From an uncultured Prochlorococcus sp. (lineage in GTDB: Bacteria > Cyanobacteriota > Cyanobacteriia > PCC-6307 > Cyanobiaceae), in assembly GCA_902615165.1 (NCBI GenBank), contig CACMNZ010000003.1:1-59128 (forward strand): 59,128 nt of DNA, read 5' to 3'. Position numbers and translations under genes: made by a program. The notes under the pieces are model-generated. The model was not told the DNA's origin. It saw only the letters and a program-made list of their open reading frames with translations, and did not search any database. Of this stretch, positions 31,057-40,387 are shown piece after piece (position 1 is the first letter of the stretch; every line of letters begins with the position of its first letter).

Positions 31057-31917
31057 CTAATTAATACGTCTAGTAAAAATCTTTTTTGATTGTACGGTAT
31101 AAAAAATACATAATAAAAGTAATATTAAAATTGCACTAAAGCTTCCGATTGGGTTTGGAATATTTTGTGTAAAAGGCCCTGCTAAAAAAGAAGGTGTATT
31201 TTCTTTGAATTCTATTAATCCGTTATTTAATAAAAACCAAATACCCACTAGTCCTCCATGAATTCCTATGCAATTCCATAAAGAACCTTTATCTCTAATT
31301 TTTACTAATGATAGAAATATCCCAAGTAAAATAAATCCCAATCGTAATCCTACTATGTTCCAAAAGATCTCATTTGATAAATTATGAACTAAGCTAAAAA
31401 TTATAGCTTGTAAAGCTATTGATATTTTTGTACCATATTCAAATTTTAATTCTTCTAGTAACCAGCCTCTAAAAATTATTTCCTCTGCGAATCCAACACC
31501 TAATCCCAGTAAAATAGAATTTAACAATATTTTTGGAGAGAATTCACCTATCCAAGAAATATAATTTTTTTGCAATAGTGGTACCAGAATTAGAATTATT
31601 AAAACTAAAGCAAATAAAATACCTTGAGAAAAATGGAAAAAGTTTTTCAAGAATTTGTCTTTTGTTATCCCAAGAATTATCCAAGCACTTGATTTATTTC
31701 GTTTGATATGAAACCAATATGGGAGCAAAAAGATAAAAAGTAAGAAAGTAATAATAGTACCAATTAAGGATAAATTATCTTTTTCAAAATTAAACAATAA
31801 AAGTGGCTGAGATAAAGCCCAGCCAATTCCATAGAGAATAGGAATAAAAAATATAGTGGATAAAAATCTTGGTCTTAAAAGAAAAAAACTTCTAATTAGT
31901 ATCATTAAATTTTTCAT
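31057..31917 (-). CDS. CPBP-family intramembrane protease
   Basis: The CPBP/Rce1-like family carries out intramembrane proteolysis, including CAAX-like processing. The 286-residue protein has about eight helices, the glutamate pair in EEIIFRG (145-151), the FSLVHNL histidine (H178) and a second histidine in GIHGGLVG. All three metal/catalytic motifs are intact. The substrate is unknown. Confidence 0.88.
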   Translation of the reverse strand: MKNLMILIRSFFLLRPRFLSTIFFIPILYGIGWALSQPLLLFNFEKDNLSLIGTIITFLLFIFLLPYWFHIKRNKSSAWIILGITKDKFLKNFFHFSQGILFALVLIILILVPLLQKNYISWIGEFSPKILLNSILLGLGVGFAEEIIFRGWLLEELKFEYGTKISIALQAIIFSLVHNLSNEIFWNIVGLRLGFILLGIFLSLVKIRDKGSLWNCIGIHGGLVGIWFLLNNGLIEFKENTPSFLAGPFTQNIPNPIGSFSAILILLLLCIFYTVQSKKIFTRRIN

Positions 31918-31934
31918 TTTAGTTTGAATATTAA

Positions 31935-32132
31935 TTAATCCCAGCCTTTGCCTTTTATTATTCTAACTACTTGTTCAAAAAGTTTTAGCGTTTTCTTTTT
32001 ACTATAATTTATGTTTTTTGAAAGATTAGATAAATCTTTATAAAATTGCCGAGTTATTTTATCTTCTTTATCACTAGGCCATAGTAAGTCTGAACCCTCT
32101 TCATATTCTTCTTTATATCTTTCTTTTTTCAA
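31935..32132 (-). CDS. Small charged hypothetical protein
   Basis: 65 residues, rich in lysine and glutamate, starting MKKERYKEEYEEGSDLLWPS and ending VVRIIKGKGWD. Lies 17 bp upstream of the CPBP gene on the same strand. Confidence 0.5.
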   Translation of the reverse strand: MKKERYKEEYEEGSDLLWPSDKEDKITRQFYKDLSNLSKNINYSKKKTLKLFEQVVRIIKGKGWD

Positions 32133-32221
32133 ATTTTTTTTATATCGTAATAATTTAAATTTTACTTATTGCAAATGCTTAAAAGTGATGTTTATTAAAT
32201 TTGTGTATTTATTTAAAATTT

Positions 32222-32311
32222 ATGCTGATTAATCTTTCAACTTTAGTTTTTACATTATTATCTCCATTGCTTATTTTTGCAGTAATAGTATCGGTTTACT
32301 TATTTCATTAG
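32222..32311 (+). CDS. Tiny single-helix protein
   Basis: A 29-residue frame, MLINLSTLVFTLLSPLLIFA then VIVSVYLFH, essentially one transmembrane helix. No ribosome-binding site seen. Could be one of the small photosystem-type proteins, but no match found. Confidence 0.35.
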   Translation: MLINLSTLVFTLLSPLLIFAVIVSVYLFH

Positions 32312-32339
32312 GAAGTATTTACAAATAAACTTAATTAAT

Positions 32340-32435
32340 TTAAGGGTGTATTATGCCTACTTTTTCTAATGCAAATGATAAAACTGCAATTACAGCCATT
32401 AGTGTTAATATCTTGTTCTTTTTGATGAAATCCAT
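32340..32435 (-). CDS. Tiny single-helix protein
   Basis: A 31-residue frame, MDFIKKNKILTLMAVIAVLS then FALEKVGIIHP. A basic start and one helix. Not recognised. Confidence 0.4.
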   Translation of the reverse strand: MDFIKKNKILTLMAVIAVLSFALEKVGIIHP

Positions 32436-32509
32436 AATGCATATTAATAATCTTTTTATTAAATTCTTATATAAAATAATAAATAATTAAAACTATTATA
32501 ACAATTAGA

Positions 32510-32650
32510 ATGAAACCCATATACATAGGAGATTTAGTTCCCTCAATAGCTTCTTATAAAAAGATAATTGAAAAATATGATAAAGGTATAAAAGAAGGGG
32601 AATTTTATGAAGAACCTATTGGAGGAGATTTTAATTACCCTGATTGGTAA
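32510..32650 (+). CDS. Small soluble hypothetical protein
   Basis: A 46-residue frame starting MKPIYIGDLVPSIASYKKII and ending FNYPDW. A tight 2-bp gap to the next start implies an operon with the 60-residue protein downstream. Confidence 0.5.
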   Translation: MKPIYIGDLVPSIASYKKIIEKYDKGIKEGEFYEEPIGGDFNYPDW

Positions 32651-32652
32651 AT

Positions 32653-32835
32653 ATGCTTACTACAAAAATAACTTTTGCCTTGGCAGATTGGATTAGAGAG
32701 TGGCGTAAGTGCCGGGATAAGAATCCTTCTATTGATGAGTGTGTAAAATTTGTTCAGTGGAAATTAGAAGACTATAAACTTTCTGATAGTGATAAAAGAA
32801 TAATTGAATCTATTTTGCTCTATGAATCTGAATAA
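32653..32835 (+). CDS. Small hypothetical protein
   Basis: 60 residues from ATG 32653, MLTTKITFALADWIREWRKC, helical with a tryptophan-rich middle and tail SDSDKRIIESILLYESE. Co-transcribed with the preceding 46-residue frame. Confidence 0.55.
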   Translation: MLTTKITFALADWIREWRKCRDKNPSIDECVKFVQWKLEDYKLSDSDKRIIESILLYESE

Positions 32836-32984
32836 ATAAGGGATTATAGACTTTAATTATATATTTATCTATAAAAAACAAAGGATCATTAAAATCCTCT
32901 TACAAATTAGGAAAAAAGTAAATCAGCATATTTACGGATTTACTGAAAATATAAAAAGGAGTAATTTATAAATGTTGAGTTCGG

Positions 32985-33271
32985 AGGCAATCTAAATGAT
33001 TGATAGTCCGCCTGAAATTTAGCAAATTCCAAAATATAGGAAGCGTATTCCTGAGAATGGGATTATTCGAAAATTAAAGTTCAATCAATTAGTCTGATAA
33101 GACTTCGCTTTATAATTACTAGCGACAATAGGGACTTAAATTATCGAGAGAAATCCCCGAATTCACGTATTCTAGGTTTATGAGTAAATAGACTTTAAAA
33201 TATGTAATTTTATATCCTGTAAGAAGGAAATCAAATATTAAAAAGGACTGTACAAGCAGTCCTTTTTTTTA
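32985..33271 (+). ncRNA. Candidate structured small RNA
   Basis: Between 32836 and 33341 no coding frame is convincing, but local stems are dense: AGGAA-GCGTA-TTCCT near 33038, GAAT-GGGATT-ATTC near 33055, AGTC-TGATAA-GACT near 33092 and CGCT(11 nt)AGCG near 33107. The segment is closed by a strong terminator. I could not match it to tmRNA, 6S, SRP or RNase P RNA. The 5' end is a guess; it could also be the 3' UTR of the upstream gene. Confidence 0.35.
33241..33270 (+). terminator. Strong intrinsic terminator
   Basis: AAAAAGGACTG-TACAAG-CAGTCCTTTTTTTT. The stem is GGACTG/CAGTCC, extended by A-T pairs, with eight T. It ends the candidate small RNA 72 bp before pip. Confidence 0.9.
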
Positions 33272-33341
33272 ACAAATTTCTTCTAAACTAGACTTCTTTT
33301 TGGATATTATGGACTAATAAAGTGATTAAAAATATTTCAAA

Positions 33342-34292
33342 ATGAAAGATCAAGTCTTGTTTCCAAAAATAGAAGTACGTGAAAAGGGTTTTTTACAAGT
33401 AAGTGATATTCATACTATTTATTGGGAAAGATCTGGTAATCCAAATGGCAAAAAAATTCTTGTTATTCATGGAGGTCCAGGAGGAGGAAGTCAACCAAGA
33501 TATAGAAGATACTTTGACCCAGATAAATTCGATATTATTCAATTTGACCAAAGAGGGTGCGGTTCTTCAACTCCTTTCTCCGAATTAAAAGAAAATACGA
33601 CCAATCATTTAGTTGATGATATTGAGAAATTAAGGATTCTTTTAAAAATAGATACTTGGCATTTGTTTGGTGGATCTTGGGGCTCAACACTTTCACTTAT
33701 ATATGCGATTAAAAATCCCTCAAGAGTTATCAGCTTAACTTTGCGAGGAATATTTTTATGTAGAAAGTTTGAATTGTTATGGTTCTATCAATATGGTGCA
33801 AGTGAGATATTCCCCGATGAATTTGAAGAATATATTTCTGTAATACCAAAAGAAGAAAGAAATGATTTAATAAGTTCTTTTTATAAATATCTAACATCTT
33901 CAGATGCGAATCTAAGATCAAAAGCAGCAGCTGCTTGGACAAAATGGGAACTCTCAACAAGTCATTTAATAAATAAAAAATTTGATTTTGATAAGTCTGA
34001 AGTTAATTCTTTTTCAGATGCCTTTGCAAGGATCGAGTGTCATTATTTTATTAATAATATTTTCTTAGAAGATGATTTTATTTTGAAAAATATAAACACA
34101 ATAGAGTCGATTCCAACAAAAATAATTCAAGGGAGGTATGACGTTGTATGTCCTGTTAGGAGTGCTTGGGATCTAAATAAGAAATTAAAGAATTCTGAAT
34201 TAATTATTGTTAATGATGCTGGTCATTCAATGAGTGAAAAAGGTATAAGTATCGAATTAATAAAAGCTGTAAAAGGAATTCAAAATCTCTAA
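33342..34292 (+). CDS. pip: Proline iminopeptidase (S33 family)
   Basis: The enzyme releases N-terminal proline from peptides in the cytoplasm. The 316-residue alpha/beta hydrolase has the oxyanion motif HGGPGGG (43-49), the nucleophile elbow GGSWGS with S112, D267 in GRYDVVCP and H295 in DAGHSMSE. This triad and the length fit S33 prolyl aminopeptidases. Confidence 0.93.
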   Translation: MKDQVLFPKIEVREKGFLQVSDIHTIYWERSGNPNGKKILVIHGGPGGGSQPRYRRYFDPDKFDIIQFDQRGCGSSTPFSELKENTTNHLVDDIEKLRILLKIDTWHLFGGSWGSTLSLIYAIKNPSRVISLTLRGIFLCRKFELLWFYQYGASEIFPDEFEEYISVIPKEERNDLISSFYKYLTSSDANLRSKAAAAWTKWELSTSHLINKKFDFDKSEVNSFSDAFARIECHYFINNIFLEDDFILKNINTIESIPTKIIQGRYDVVCPVRSAWDLNKKLKNSELIIVNDAGHSMSEKGISIELIKAVKGIQNL

Positions 34293-34315
34293 AAGAGAGA
34301 ATATTCCTCTAAAAA

Positions 34316-34489
34316 TTAAAGGCCATTATCTTCAATATTTTGTGCAATACTCCTAAGAAGTTCTACGATATCAGAATCTTCGCATTTAGTATCTTCTTTG
34401 AGCAGAATACACTCGTCTCTAATACTTACATTAGTACTCCACCATATACCTGAACTATTGGTATCATCCCACTCAAATCTATTAGACAT
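34316..34489 (-). CDS. Small acidic hypothetical protein
   Basis: 57 residues from ATG 34489 (MSNRFEWDDTNSSGIWWSTN), ending VELLRSIAQNIEDNGL. Its ATG overlaps the stop codon of the upstream gene by one base (TAATG), strong evidence of translational coupling. Confidence 0.6.
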   Translation of the reverse strand: MSNRFEWDDTNSSGIWWSTNVSIRDECILLKEDTKCEDSDIVELLRSIAQNIEDNGL

Positions 34490-34746
34490 TACTTATTTAT
34501 ACTGATTTCGACCTCTTCATTGACATTAGTTGAATCTTTTAATTCTTCTTTAGGTTCTTCTGGCCAGGCAACATCAAATCTTGCAATTTCTTCTGTAGCA
34601 AAACCTTCAGGATGACGAGTACAAATTTTCTTTCTCCTTACAAAAATATGATCAACTCTTTTTTCTTCATCTGGAGTAACTATCCTTTCTAGTTCTATTA
34701 CTTCTGTAAAAGGAGTTGACTTAAGCTCTTTAGTAGGTTTTGGCAT
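34489..34746 (-). CDS. Conserved hypothetical protein
   Basis: 85 residues, MPKPTKELKSTPFTEVIELE with VDHIFVRRKKICTRHPEGFA in the middle and an acidic, disordered tail ending EVEISINK. It heads a two-gene operon. A single cysteine and no membrane segment. Function unknown. Confidence 0.62.
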   Translation of the reverse strand: MPKPTKELKSTPFTEVIELERIVTPDEEKRVDHIFVRRKKICTRHPEGFATEEIARFDVAWPEEPKEELKDSTNVNEEVEISINK

Positions 34747-34884
34747 GTTCTTATCTTGTTAAATCTACCTTAAAGCTTAGATAACTAGACTGTGGATTTT
34801 TTAAATGGTTTTACCAAAATCATTACCTGATTATTTAATTATGAAGGATTCATCATAAATGAATAATAAAATAATCAATTAAAT

Positions 34885-36378
34885 TTATATCCCTAAATTT
34901 AATTCATATTGGATTTGTTTGTTGTGATTACTTTTTTTAGGTCTTTTATTGATTACTGTTTTTTTCCTTGAACCATGCTTTAAATATATTTTTTTTGATA
35001 TATCCCAGTAGCCTTTTTTTTGTGTGATTTCTTGAATTTTTTCCCTAGCTTCTCTAGATGTTTTAGAAATATCAACTATTGGTTTAATGTATTCTAATTT
35101 TGAGTATTCTTCATTATTAAATTTGCTTAGTAACCAAGGCTCATGAATAAAAGTATCAGTTACTTTTTTTAATTCTGGGACCCATTTTTTTATAAATCTA
35201 CCCTTGGGGTCGTGATCTTTTCCCTGCTTGATAGGATTGTAAATTCTATTGGTATTTATAGATGTTGTTCCAGACTGCATTTGACATTGATTCCAATGTA
35301 TTCCAGGCTCATAATCTATAAACTTTGTTGCTAATTCTGATCCTGAATCTTGCCAAGGTAACCACAAATTATAACTTGCAAAAGACATGAGCATTGCGCG
35401 CATTCTAAAGTTGATCCATCCATTAAAGTTTAATGAACGCATACAAGCATCTATAAAAGGAAAACCAGTATTGCCTTGACTCCATAAAACAAGTAATTCA
35501 GCTTTATTAGTTCTAATATTTTGAAAATAAGGGTGGAAATCTTGGAATTCTAATTCTGGTTCGCTTTCAAGTTTCTGAATAAAATGACAATGCCAAGTTA
35601 ATCTACTCTTCAACATTCTTGAATTATTATTTTTATATAAATTTGCTTGATAAAAAATCTCTTTCAATGAAAGACATCCCCAACTAATGTAAGGAGATAA
35701 TCTTGAGCAGCTATCAAAAGATTTTTCTGGGCTTGAAATATCTTTTGAATATGAATTTAATTTTTCTTTAAAAAAATATTCCATCCTTTCAAGGCCTTTT
35801 TTTCTTCCGCCTTTTAATCTTCCTTTACATTCGTCTTTTTTAAAAGAAAATATTTTTTCGTCGGGTATTCCCCCAGTATCAAAATCAATTGGATTAATTT
35901 TTAATGGGCCTTTAATTAATCTCCTGGATATATTTTTTGCCCATTTCTTTGACCAGTCATCCCTATTTATATTTCCTCTAAATACAGAAAACTGTAAATA
36001 TTCTTTCCAAATTATTTTTTTATTTGAAGCCCATATTTTAACTTCTTGATCTCTTTTATAAGTAAGCCAATCTCCAGTTTCTTGATGACTATATATACCC
36101 ATTATATTAAATTTGGAACTAATTTCTTCAAAGATTTCAATTACATTTCCTGTTCTTATTACTAGTGGTTGACCTCTTTCTTTAAGTGAATTTCTTAAAT
36201 CTAATATACTTTCCTTACAAAATTGCCATTGCCTTCTTGAATGAGTTTTTTGATTCCATAAATCAATTTCAAATATATATATGGGTAAGATGTCATTATT
36301 TTTTAAAGATTCATAAAGTGCTTCATTATCATCTATTCTTAGATCCTTTTTGAACCATAAAATATTTATATCCTTCAT
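34885..36378 (-). CDS. Deoxyribodipyrimidine photolyase/cryptochrome family protein
   Basis: Photolyases repair UV-induced pyrimidine dimers with FAD and a light-harvesting cofactor. The 497-residue product has the N-terminal alpha/beta antenna domain (ILWFKKDLRIDDNEAL) and the C-terminal FAD domain with SRLSPYISWGCLS, GFPFIDACMRSL, NFRMRAMLMSF and EPGIHWNQCQMQSGTT. A C-terminal basic tail of ~40 residues follows. The close resemblance to CPD photolyase in the FAD domain favours repair, but a cryptochrome role cannot be excluded. Confidence 0.9.
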   Translation of the reverse strand: MKDINILWFKKDLRIDDNEALYESLKNNDILPIYIFEIDLWNQKTHSRRQWQFCKESILDLRNSLKERGQPLVIRTGNVIEIFEEISSKFNIMGIYSHQETGDWLTYKRDQEVKIWASNKKIIWKEYLQFSVFRGNINRDDWSKKWAKNISRRLIKGPLKINPIDFDTGGIPDEKIFSFKKDECKGRLKGGRKKGLERMEYFFKEKLNSYSKDISSPEKSFDSCSRLSPYISWGCLSLKEIFYQANLYKNNNSRMLKSRLTWHCHFIQKLESEPELEFQDFHPYFQNIRTNKAELLVLWSQGNTGFPFIDACMRSLNFNGWINFRMRAMLMSFASYNLWLPWQDSGSELATKFIDYEPGIHWNQCQMQSGTTSINTNRIYNPIKQGKDHDPKGRFIKKWVPELKKVTDTFIHEPWLLSKFNNEEYSKLEYIKPIVDISKTSREAREKIQEITQKKGYWDISKKIYLKHGSRKKTVINKRPKKSNHNKQIQYELNLGI

Positions 36379-36438
36379 TAATTTTTTGTTTTATACTAAA
36401 AAACAAAATTTTAATTTGTATATAAATTTATTAAATAA

Positions 36439-36822
36439 CTAATTATTTGCAAATAATTTCAGAAAATCTTTATTTTTCATTTCAGGATAACTTTTATCTT
36501 TAATTGAAATTATAACTTTTGAATAATATCTATATTTAGTTTGGTAATTACACATTAATAAGATAATCCTCCAATTTTTTAAATAAAATCTTCTCATTAA
36601 TTCATCAAATTTTTTTTTATCAGTTTTCTCTAGTTGCTTTTTATTAGATAAATATTTTTTTTCAATCCATTCAAATATATCTTTCATTTTTCCATTAATT
36701 TTTCCATTTTTTATCCATTTATTTATGTATAGTTCATCTCTCTCTTCTAATACAAAGCACTTTTCTGGCGTAGGAAGAGAATAATTGTGGAATTTTTCTA
36801 CAAAATTGTCAATTAATTTCAT
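36439..36822 (-). CDS. Hypothetical protein
   Basis: 127 residues, lysine- and tyrosine-rich, starting MKLIDNFVEKFHNYSLPTPE, no membrane segment. It overlaps the upstream DUF2834 gene by 14 bp. Composition is as AT-rich as its neighbours. Not recognised. Confidence 0.55.
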   Translation of the reverse strand: MKLIDNFVEKFHNYSLPTPEKCFVLEERDELYINKWIKNGKINGKMKDIFEWIEKKYLSNKKQLEKTDKKKFDELMRRFYLKNWRIILLMCNYQTKYRYYSKVIISIKDKSYPEMKNKDFLKLFANN

Positions 36823-37180
36823 TTAGTTCTTTATTAGTTTTTAGTTCACGAATAAACATAAATGCCCCAAATGAAAAAGCAAGCGCAATAATAAATGTTA
36901 GCGGGAAATAAATACCCCATAAACGTAATTTTAGTCTCCTCCCTTCAGCAGCATAAAAAACAAAAATAGCTATGAGAAGAACCGCCGTATCAGCGGATAT
37001 AAATCCTGATGTAGGTGTTATCCATGCATCATCAAAAAAGGTGTTTACTATATCTATCGCGAACCCTTGAATGTTTCCATTTCTTACCAAATTAATAAAC
37101 TGATTAATAAAATAAAATGGCCAAATAATTCCCGCTAAAGCAGTAGTTCCGTAAATGACAAGCCTTATCTTAGACCACAT
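36809..37180 (-). CDS. DUF2834 membrane protein
   Basis: 123 residues with three to four helices. The pattern FISADTAVLLIAIFVFYAAE followed by RRLKLRLWGIYFPLTFIIAL matches DUF2834. Function unknown. Overlaps the next gene by 14 bp. Confidence 0.75.
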   Translation of the reverse strand: MWSKIRLVIYGTTALAGIIWPFYFINQFINLVRNGNIQGFAIDIVNTFFDDAWITPTSGFISADTAVLLIAIFVFYAAEGRRLKLRLWGIYFPLTFIIALAFSFGAFMFIRELKTNKELNEIN

Positions 37181-37440
37181 AGTTTTTAATATATATAGAT
37201 AAGACTGACGTCTTTTTGATGTATAAAATAATATCTATTTTTAAGAAAAATTTACTCAATGCATATTTAGAAAACTAATGCATTGCTTTTGAAATATTTG
37301 ATAATTATAAATATTCAAAATAATGCATTATATATGTGCAAATTTACTATGTTATTGATCATTATTTTCTGCTTTTGGGTTTAATTTATCACATCTTGAT
37401 TTTTCCTAATCAGCTATAAATAATTAAAGATCAAATTACT

Positions 37441-37557
37441 ATGACTCAATATCTTTATGTTGATTTTATTTTAAGTTTTGTTGGGGTTTGTTTATACATT
37501 TTAGGTTTAAAAAAAGTTTTATTTAATGACCCCAAAAAATTATCAAGATTAAAATAA
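37441..37557 (+). CDS. Tiny membrane protein
   Basis: A 38-residue frame, MTQYLYVDFILSFVGVCLYI then LGLKKVLFNDPKKLSRLK: one helix and a basic tail, pointing to an N-out or anchored form. Not recognised. Confidence 0.4.
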   Translation: MTQYLYVDFILSFVGVCLYILGLKKVLFNDPKKLSRLK

Positions 37558-37627
37558 AATGGATAAAAAAATAATGCCAATTGATATTGGAATTTAATAA
37601 ATTTCCATTTTCAAGTCTTAAGGATTA

Positions 37628-37753
37628 ATGCCAGACAAAATTCCCTATGATTCTAAAGAGATCTTATTGCGAAGTGAAATGGGAATTTTTATGAAAAACC
37701 CTCTTAATTTTACTAATTTTAAAATAAATAATTTCTTAGGTATTAAGATTTAA
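37628..37753 (+). CDS. Small hypothetical protein
   Basis: A 41-residue frame starting MPDKIPYDSKEILLRSEMGI and ending FLGIKI. Soluble, 35 bp before tenA on the same strand. Weak evidence. Confidence 0.35.
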   Translation: MPDKIPYDSKEILLRSEMGIFMKNPLNFTNFKINNFLGIKI

Positions 37754-37788
37754 GAAAGAAAAATTTTTAAACTTTTCAAGAAATATCT

Positions 37789-38412
37789 ATGTCAATTACA
37801 AAACAACTTTGGGAGGATAATTATGAGATTGCTTTACTAAGTTTAAATACAAAATTTGTTCAAGGTTTAAAGAATGGAAGTCTCCCTAAAAATATATTTC
37901 AAGAATATTTAGCTCAAGATTATTTCTTTTTAGAGACTTTTGCTAAAGCATATGGTCTTGCAGTTTCTAAATCAAAAGATAAATATTCAATAAGGAAGTT
38001 GAGTGAACTTTTAATGGGAGTTTCAGAGGAGTTAATACTTCATGAAAAGTATGCAAAAGAATGGGATATTGATTTGTCTAATAACTATATAAAAAAAGCC
38101 ACTAAAAATTATACAGATTTTCTTGATGATACTTCCAAAAGACTTAGCTCCGTTGAAATAATGTTCGCAATGACTCCATGTATGCGACTTTATTCTTGGA
38201 TAGGAAAAAGTTTGTATAAGGAGAATTTTGACATTAAATATAAAGAATGGATAATTACTTATTCTGATGAGAGCTTTGAAAAGCTAGCAGATTCACTTGA
38301 AAATCTTATTGAGACTGATAAAGAAACATATGATATTAATCAGGCCAAATATTTATACAGGAGAGCTATGGAATTGGAGTTAGATTTTTTTAATGCATAT
38401 TCAGATTTCTGA
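37789..38412 (+). CDS. tenA: TenA-family aminopyrimidine aminohydrolase
   Basis: TenA enzymes salvage the pyrimidine of thiamin by hydrolysing aminopyrimidines or thiamin. The 207-residue helical product keeps D44 in AQDYFFL, the nucleophilic C131 in MTPCMRLYSWIG and a glutamate in MELELDFF near the end, all needed for the TenA_C class. It is 49 bp upstream of thiD, in keeping with HMP salvage. No THI-box riboswitch is visible upstream. Confidence 0.9.
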   Translation: MSITKQLWEDNYEIALLSLNTKFVQGLKNGSLPKNIFQEYLAQDYFFLETFAKAYGLAVSKSKDKYSIRKLSELLMGVSEELILHEKYAKEWDIDLSNNYIKKATKNYTDFLDDTSKRLSSVEIMFAMTPCMRLYSWIGKSLYKENFDIKYKEWIITYSDESFEKLADSLENLIETDKETYDINQAKYLYRRAMELELDFFNAYSDF

Positions 38413-38461
38413 TTTGAATTATTATTTATTTATAGTACTTTCAAAAACGAGTTAATAAATT

Positions 38462-39241
38462 ATGTATTCTAAAATTGCACTTTCAATAGGCGGTAGTGAC
38501 TCCGGGGGTGGAGCAGGCATACAGGCTGACTTGAGAACTTTCATGGCCCTTAAAGTACATGGATGTTCTGTTATTACATGTATTACCGCACAAAATAGTA
38601 TAGAGGTTACATGCGTTCAACCAGTAGAGAAGAATACTTTATTAAATCAGTTAGATACTTTATTCGCTGATTTTGGTATTGATGCCTTAAAAACTGGAAT
38701 GTTATTAAATGAAAGGATAATTATTGATACTGCATCAAAATTAAATACATACAAAATAACCAAAATTATTGACCCAGTAATGGTTACAAGAACTGGTTCT
38801 AAATTACTGGAAGATTCTGCTATTAATGCTTATAAAAAACTCTTATTACCAATTGCTGATTTGGTAACCCCAAATATTTATGAAGCGAATCTACTTTCTG
38901 ATTTAGAAATAAGGAGTAAACAAGATATCGAAAATTCAGCAAGAAAAATTATTGGTCTTGGAGCTAAAGCGGTACTTATAAAAGGTGGCGGTTTAACAAA
39001 TATGAAAGGGATAGATTTTTTTCTTGACATAAATGGTAGAAAAGAGTGGCTATTTAATAATTTTATAAATACAGAAAATACCCATGGTAGCGGCTGTACT
39101 TTGAGTGCTGCTATTTGTGCTTACAATGCTCTAGGTTTTGATCTGATTGAATCCATACAAAAAGCGAAATTATTTGTTGAGAAATCTTTAGAAAATTCCT
39201 ACAAAATAGGATCTGGCCCTGGTCCCTTAGGTCATCATTAA
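38462..39241 (+). CDS. thiD: HMP/HMP-P kinase ThiD
   Basis: ThiD phosphorylates hydroxymethylpyrimidine twice for thiamin synthesis. The 259-residue ribokinase-fold product has GGSDSGGGAGIQADLRTF (9-26), DPVMVTRTG and the catalytic HGSGCTLSAAI near residue 210. With tenA it forms a pyrimidine salvage unit. Confidence 0.95.
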   Translation: MYSKIALSIGGSDSGGGAGIQADLRTFMALKVHGCSVITCITAQNSIEVTCVQPVEKNTLLNQLDTLFADFGIDALKTGMLLNERIIIDTASKLNTYKITKIIDPVMVTRTGSKLLEDSAINAYKKLLLPIADLVTPNIYEANLLSDLEIRSKQDIENSARKIIGLGAKAVLIKGGGLTNMKGIDFFLDINGRKEWLFNNFINTENTHGSGCTLSAAICAYNALGFDLIESIQKAKLFVEKSLENSYKIGSGPGPLGHH

Positions 39242-39259
39242 TTATTTATAGAAGTAGAG

Positions 39260-39445
39260 TTAGAACCACCATTTTCTGTGGGGCTTTTTTAAAAATAAGA
39301 TTTCTTCAGTCTCCCATCCTCCCTCTAACCACTCAAGATGCTCAAGCAATAAAGACTCACTTTCCATTTTGCTTAATTGTCCAATTCTATTAGCAATACC
39401 ATCGAACCTTACTTTCATCAATTCCTCAATCTTGATGTTATTCAT
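39260..39445 (-). CDS. Small conserved hypothetical protein
   Basis: 61 residues, MNNIKIEELMKVRFDGIANR with HLEWLEGGWETEEILFL and a tail PHRKWWF. Convergent with thiD by 18 bp. Function unknown. Confidence 0.58.
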   Translation of the reverse strand: MNNIKIEELMKVRFDGIANRIGQLSKMESESLLLEHLEWLEGGWETEEILFLKKPHRKWWF

Positions 39446-39627
39446 AGGTTAAATAATAAATTTTTTCTACTCTTACTTGTATAGATTTTCTTGTCAACGA
39501 TTTAATTTTATTTGTTTACTAGCAGTTCTTAAATATGTATTAAATACAACTTTTTGAAATAGATAGTAATTAAGACTTATTCACATAGATTTAATTAAAG
39601 ACTAATTTAAATAAAAATACTCTAACT

Positions 39628-39771
39628 ATGAATAAAGAAGAAACAGCAAAGCAAAAAATTATTTTAAATGTAGGTTATTGTGAAACCACCTCTGAATGGC
39701 TCAGTAGAATCATTACTGAGCTAGCAGATGAAAATAAAAATTTTGTAGATTTGTCAGTTATTTGTGCTTAA
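39628..39771 (+). CDS. Small hypothetical protein overlapping the cupin gene
   Basis: A 47-residue frame, MNKEETAKQKIILNVGYCET then SEWLSRIITELADENKNFVD, soluble and acidic. Its stop overlaps the GTG of the cupin by 8 bp. Confidence 0.5.
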   Translation: MNKEETAKQKIILNVGYCETTSEWLSRIITELADENKNFVDLSVICA

Positions 39772-40321
39772 GTTTTTAGAAAATATATTTTTTTTAATTT
39801 ATTTTCGGGTAGTTATTAACTGTAAGACAAAAAATAAAAGATATTTTGGTAAAGTAAATCCTAATCAAAAAAACTTAGAAATAATTAAACAATTTAATTT
39901 ATCTCCTCATACTGAAGGTGGATGGTTTAGAGAGATAGTAAGGAGTAAGAATGCTCTAATAAGGGAAGACGGCCAAATTAGAAACTTTATTACGGGAATT
40001 TATTATCTTCTGGAGAGAGAGGCAAAAAGTGCTTGGCATAGAGTCAAAAATGCAGATGAAATTTGGATTTATCTAAGGGGTGATCCTTTGCATTTATGGT
40101 GCTTAGATGATGATAATAAGTTAATAAGAAATTTAATTTTAGATTCCAATAATCTAATAGAAATGATCCCAGCTGGATATTGGCAAGTTTCTAAAAGTAC
40201 AGGCGAATTTACTTTAGTGAGTTTTTGTGTTGGCCCAGGCTTTGATTTTAATGATTTTGAATTGCTCATAAATACAATTCATATTTCTAGATTAGATAAA
40301 GCAATTAATGATCTTATTTAA
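39764..40321 (+). CDS. Cupin-fold DUF985 protein
   Basis: 185 residues. FNLSPHTEGGWFREIVRS, RNFITGIYYLLE, SAWHRVKNADEIWIYLRGDP and STGEFTLVSFCVGPGFDFNDF match the DUF985 cupin family. The only start in frame is GTG 39764, giving ~45 residues ahead of the domain, part of them hydrophobic (NIFFLIYFRVVINC). That extension is unusual; a start missed through a sequence change is an alternative. Confidence 0.8.
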   Translation: MLKFLENIFFLIYFRVVINCKTKNKRYFGKVNPNQKNLEIIKQFNLSPHTEGGWFREIVRSKNALIREDGQIRNFITGIYYLLEREAKSAWHRVKNADEIWIYLRGDPLHLWCLDDDNKLIRNLILDSNNLIEMIPAGYWQVSKSTGEFTLVSFCVGPGFDFNDFELLINTIHISRLDKAINDLI

Positions 40322-40387
40322 GACATTTTTTCGTTTATAATTTTGAAACTATCCTTTAGATTAATAGGGCAATTTAATCTATATTTA

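Noticed and set aside
32985..33271. tmRNA, 6S, SRP or RNase P RNA
   Set aside because: No tag-peptide reading frame, no tRNA-like ends, no GGAAGCAGC SRP loop and no GAGGAAAGTCCGGGC motif.
33403..33960. Frames antisense or out of frame within pip
   Set aside because: Shadows of a gene with an intact catalytic triad.
37754..37788. TPP riboswitch before tenA-thiD
   Set aside because: No CTGAGA thi-box and no space for the two-helix fold.
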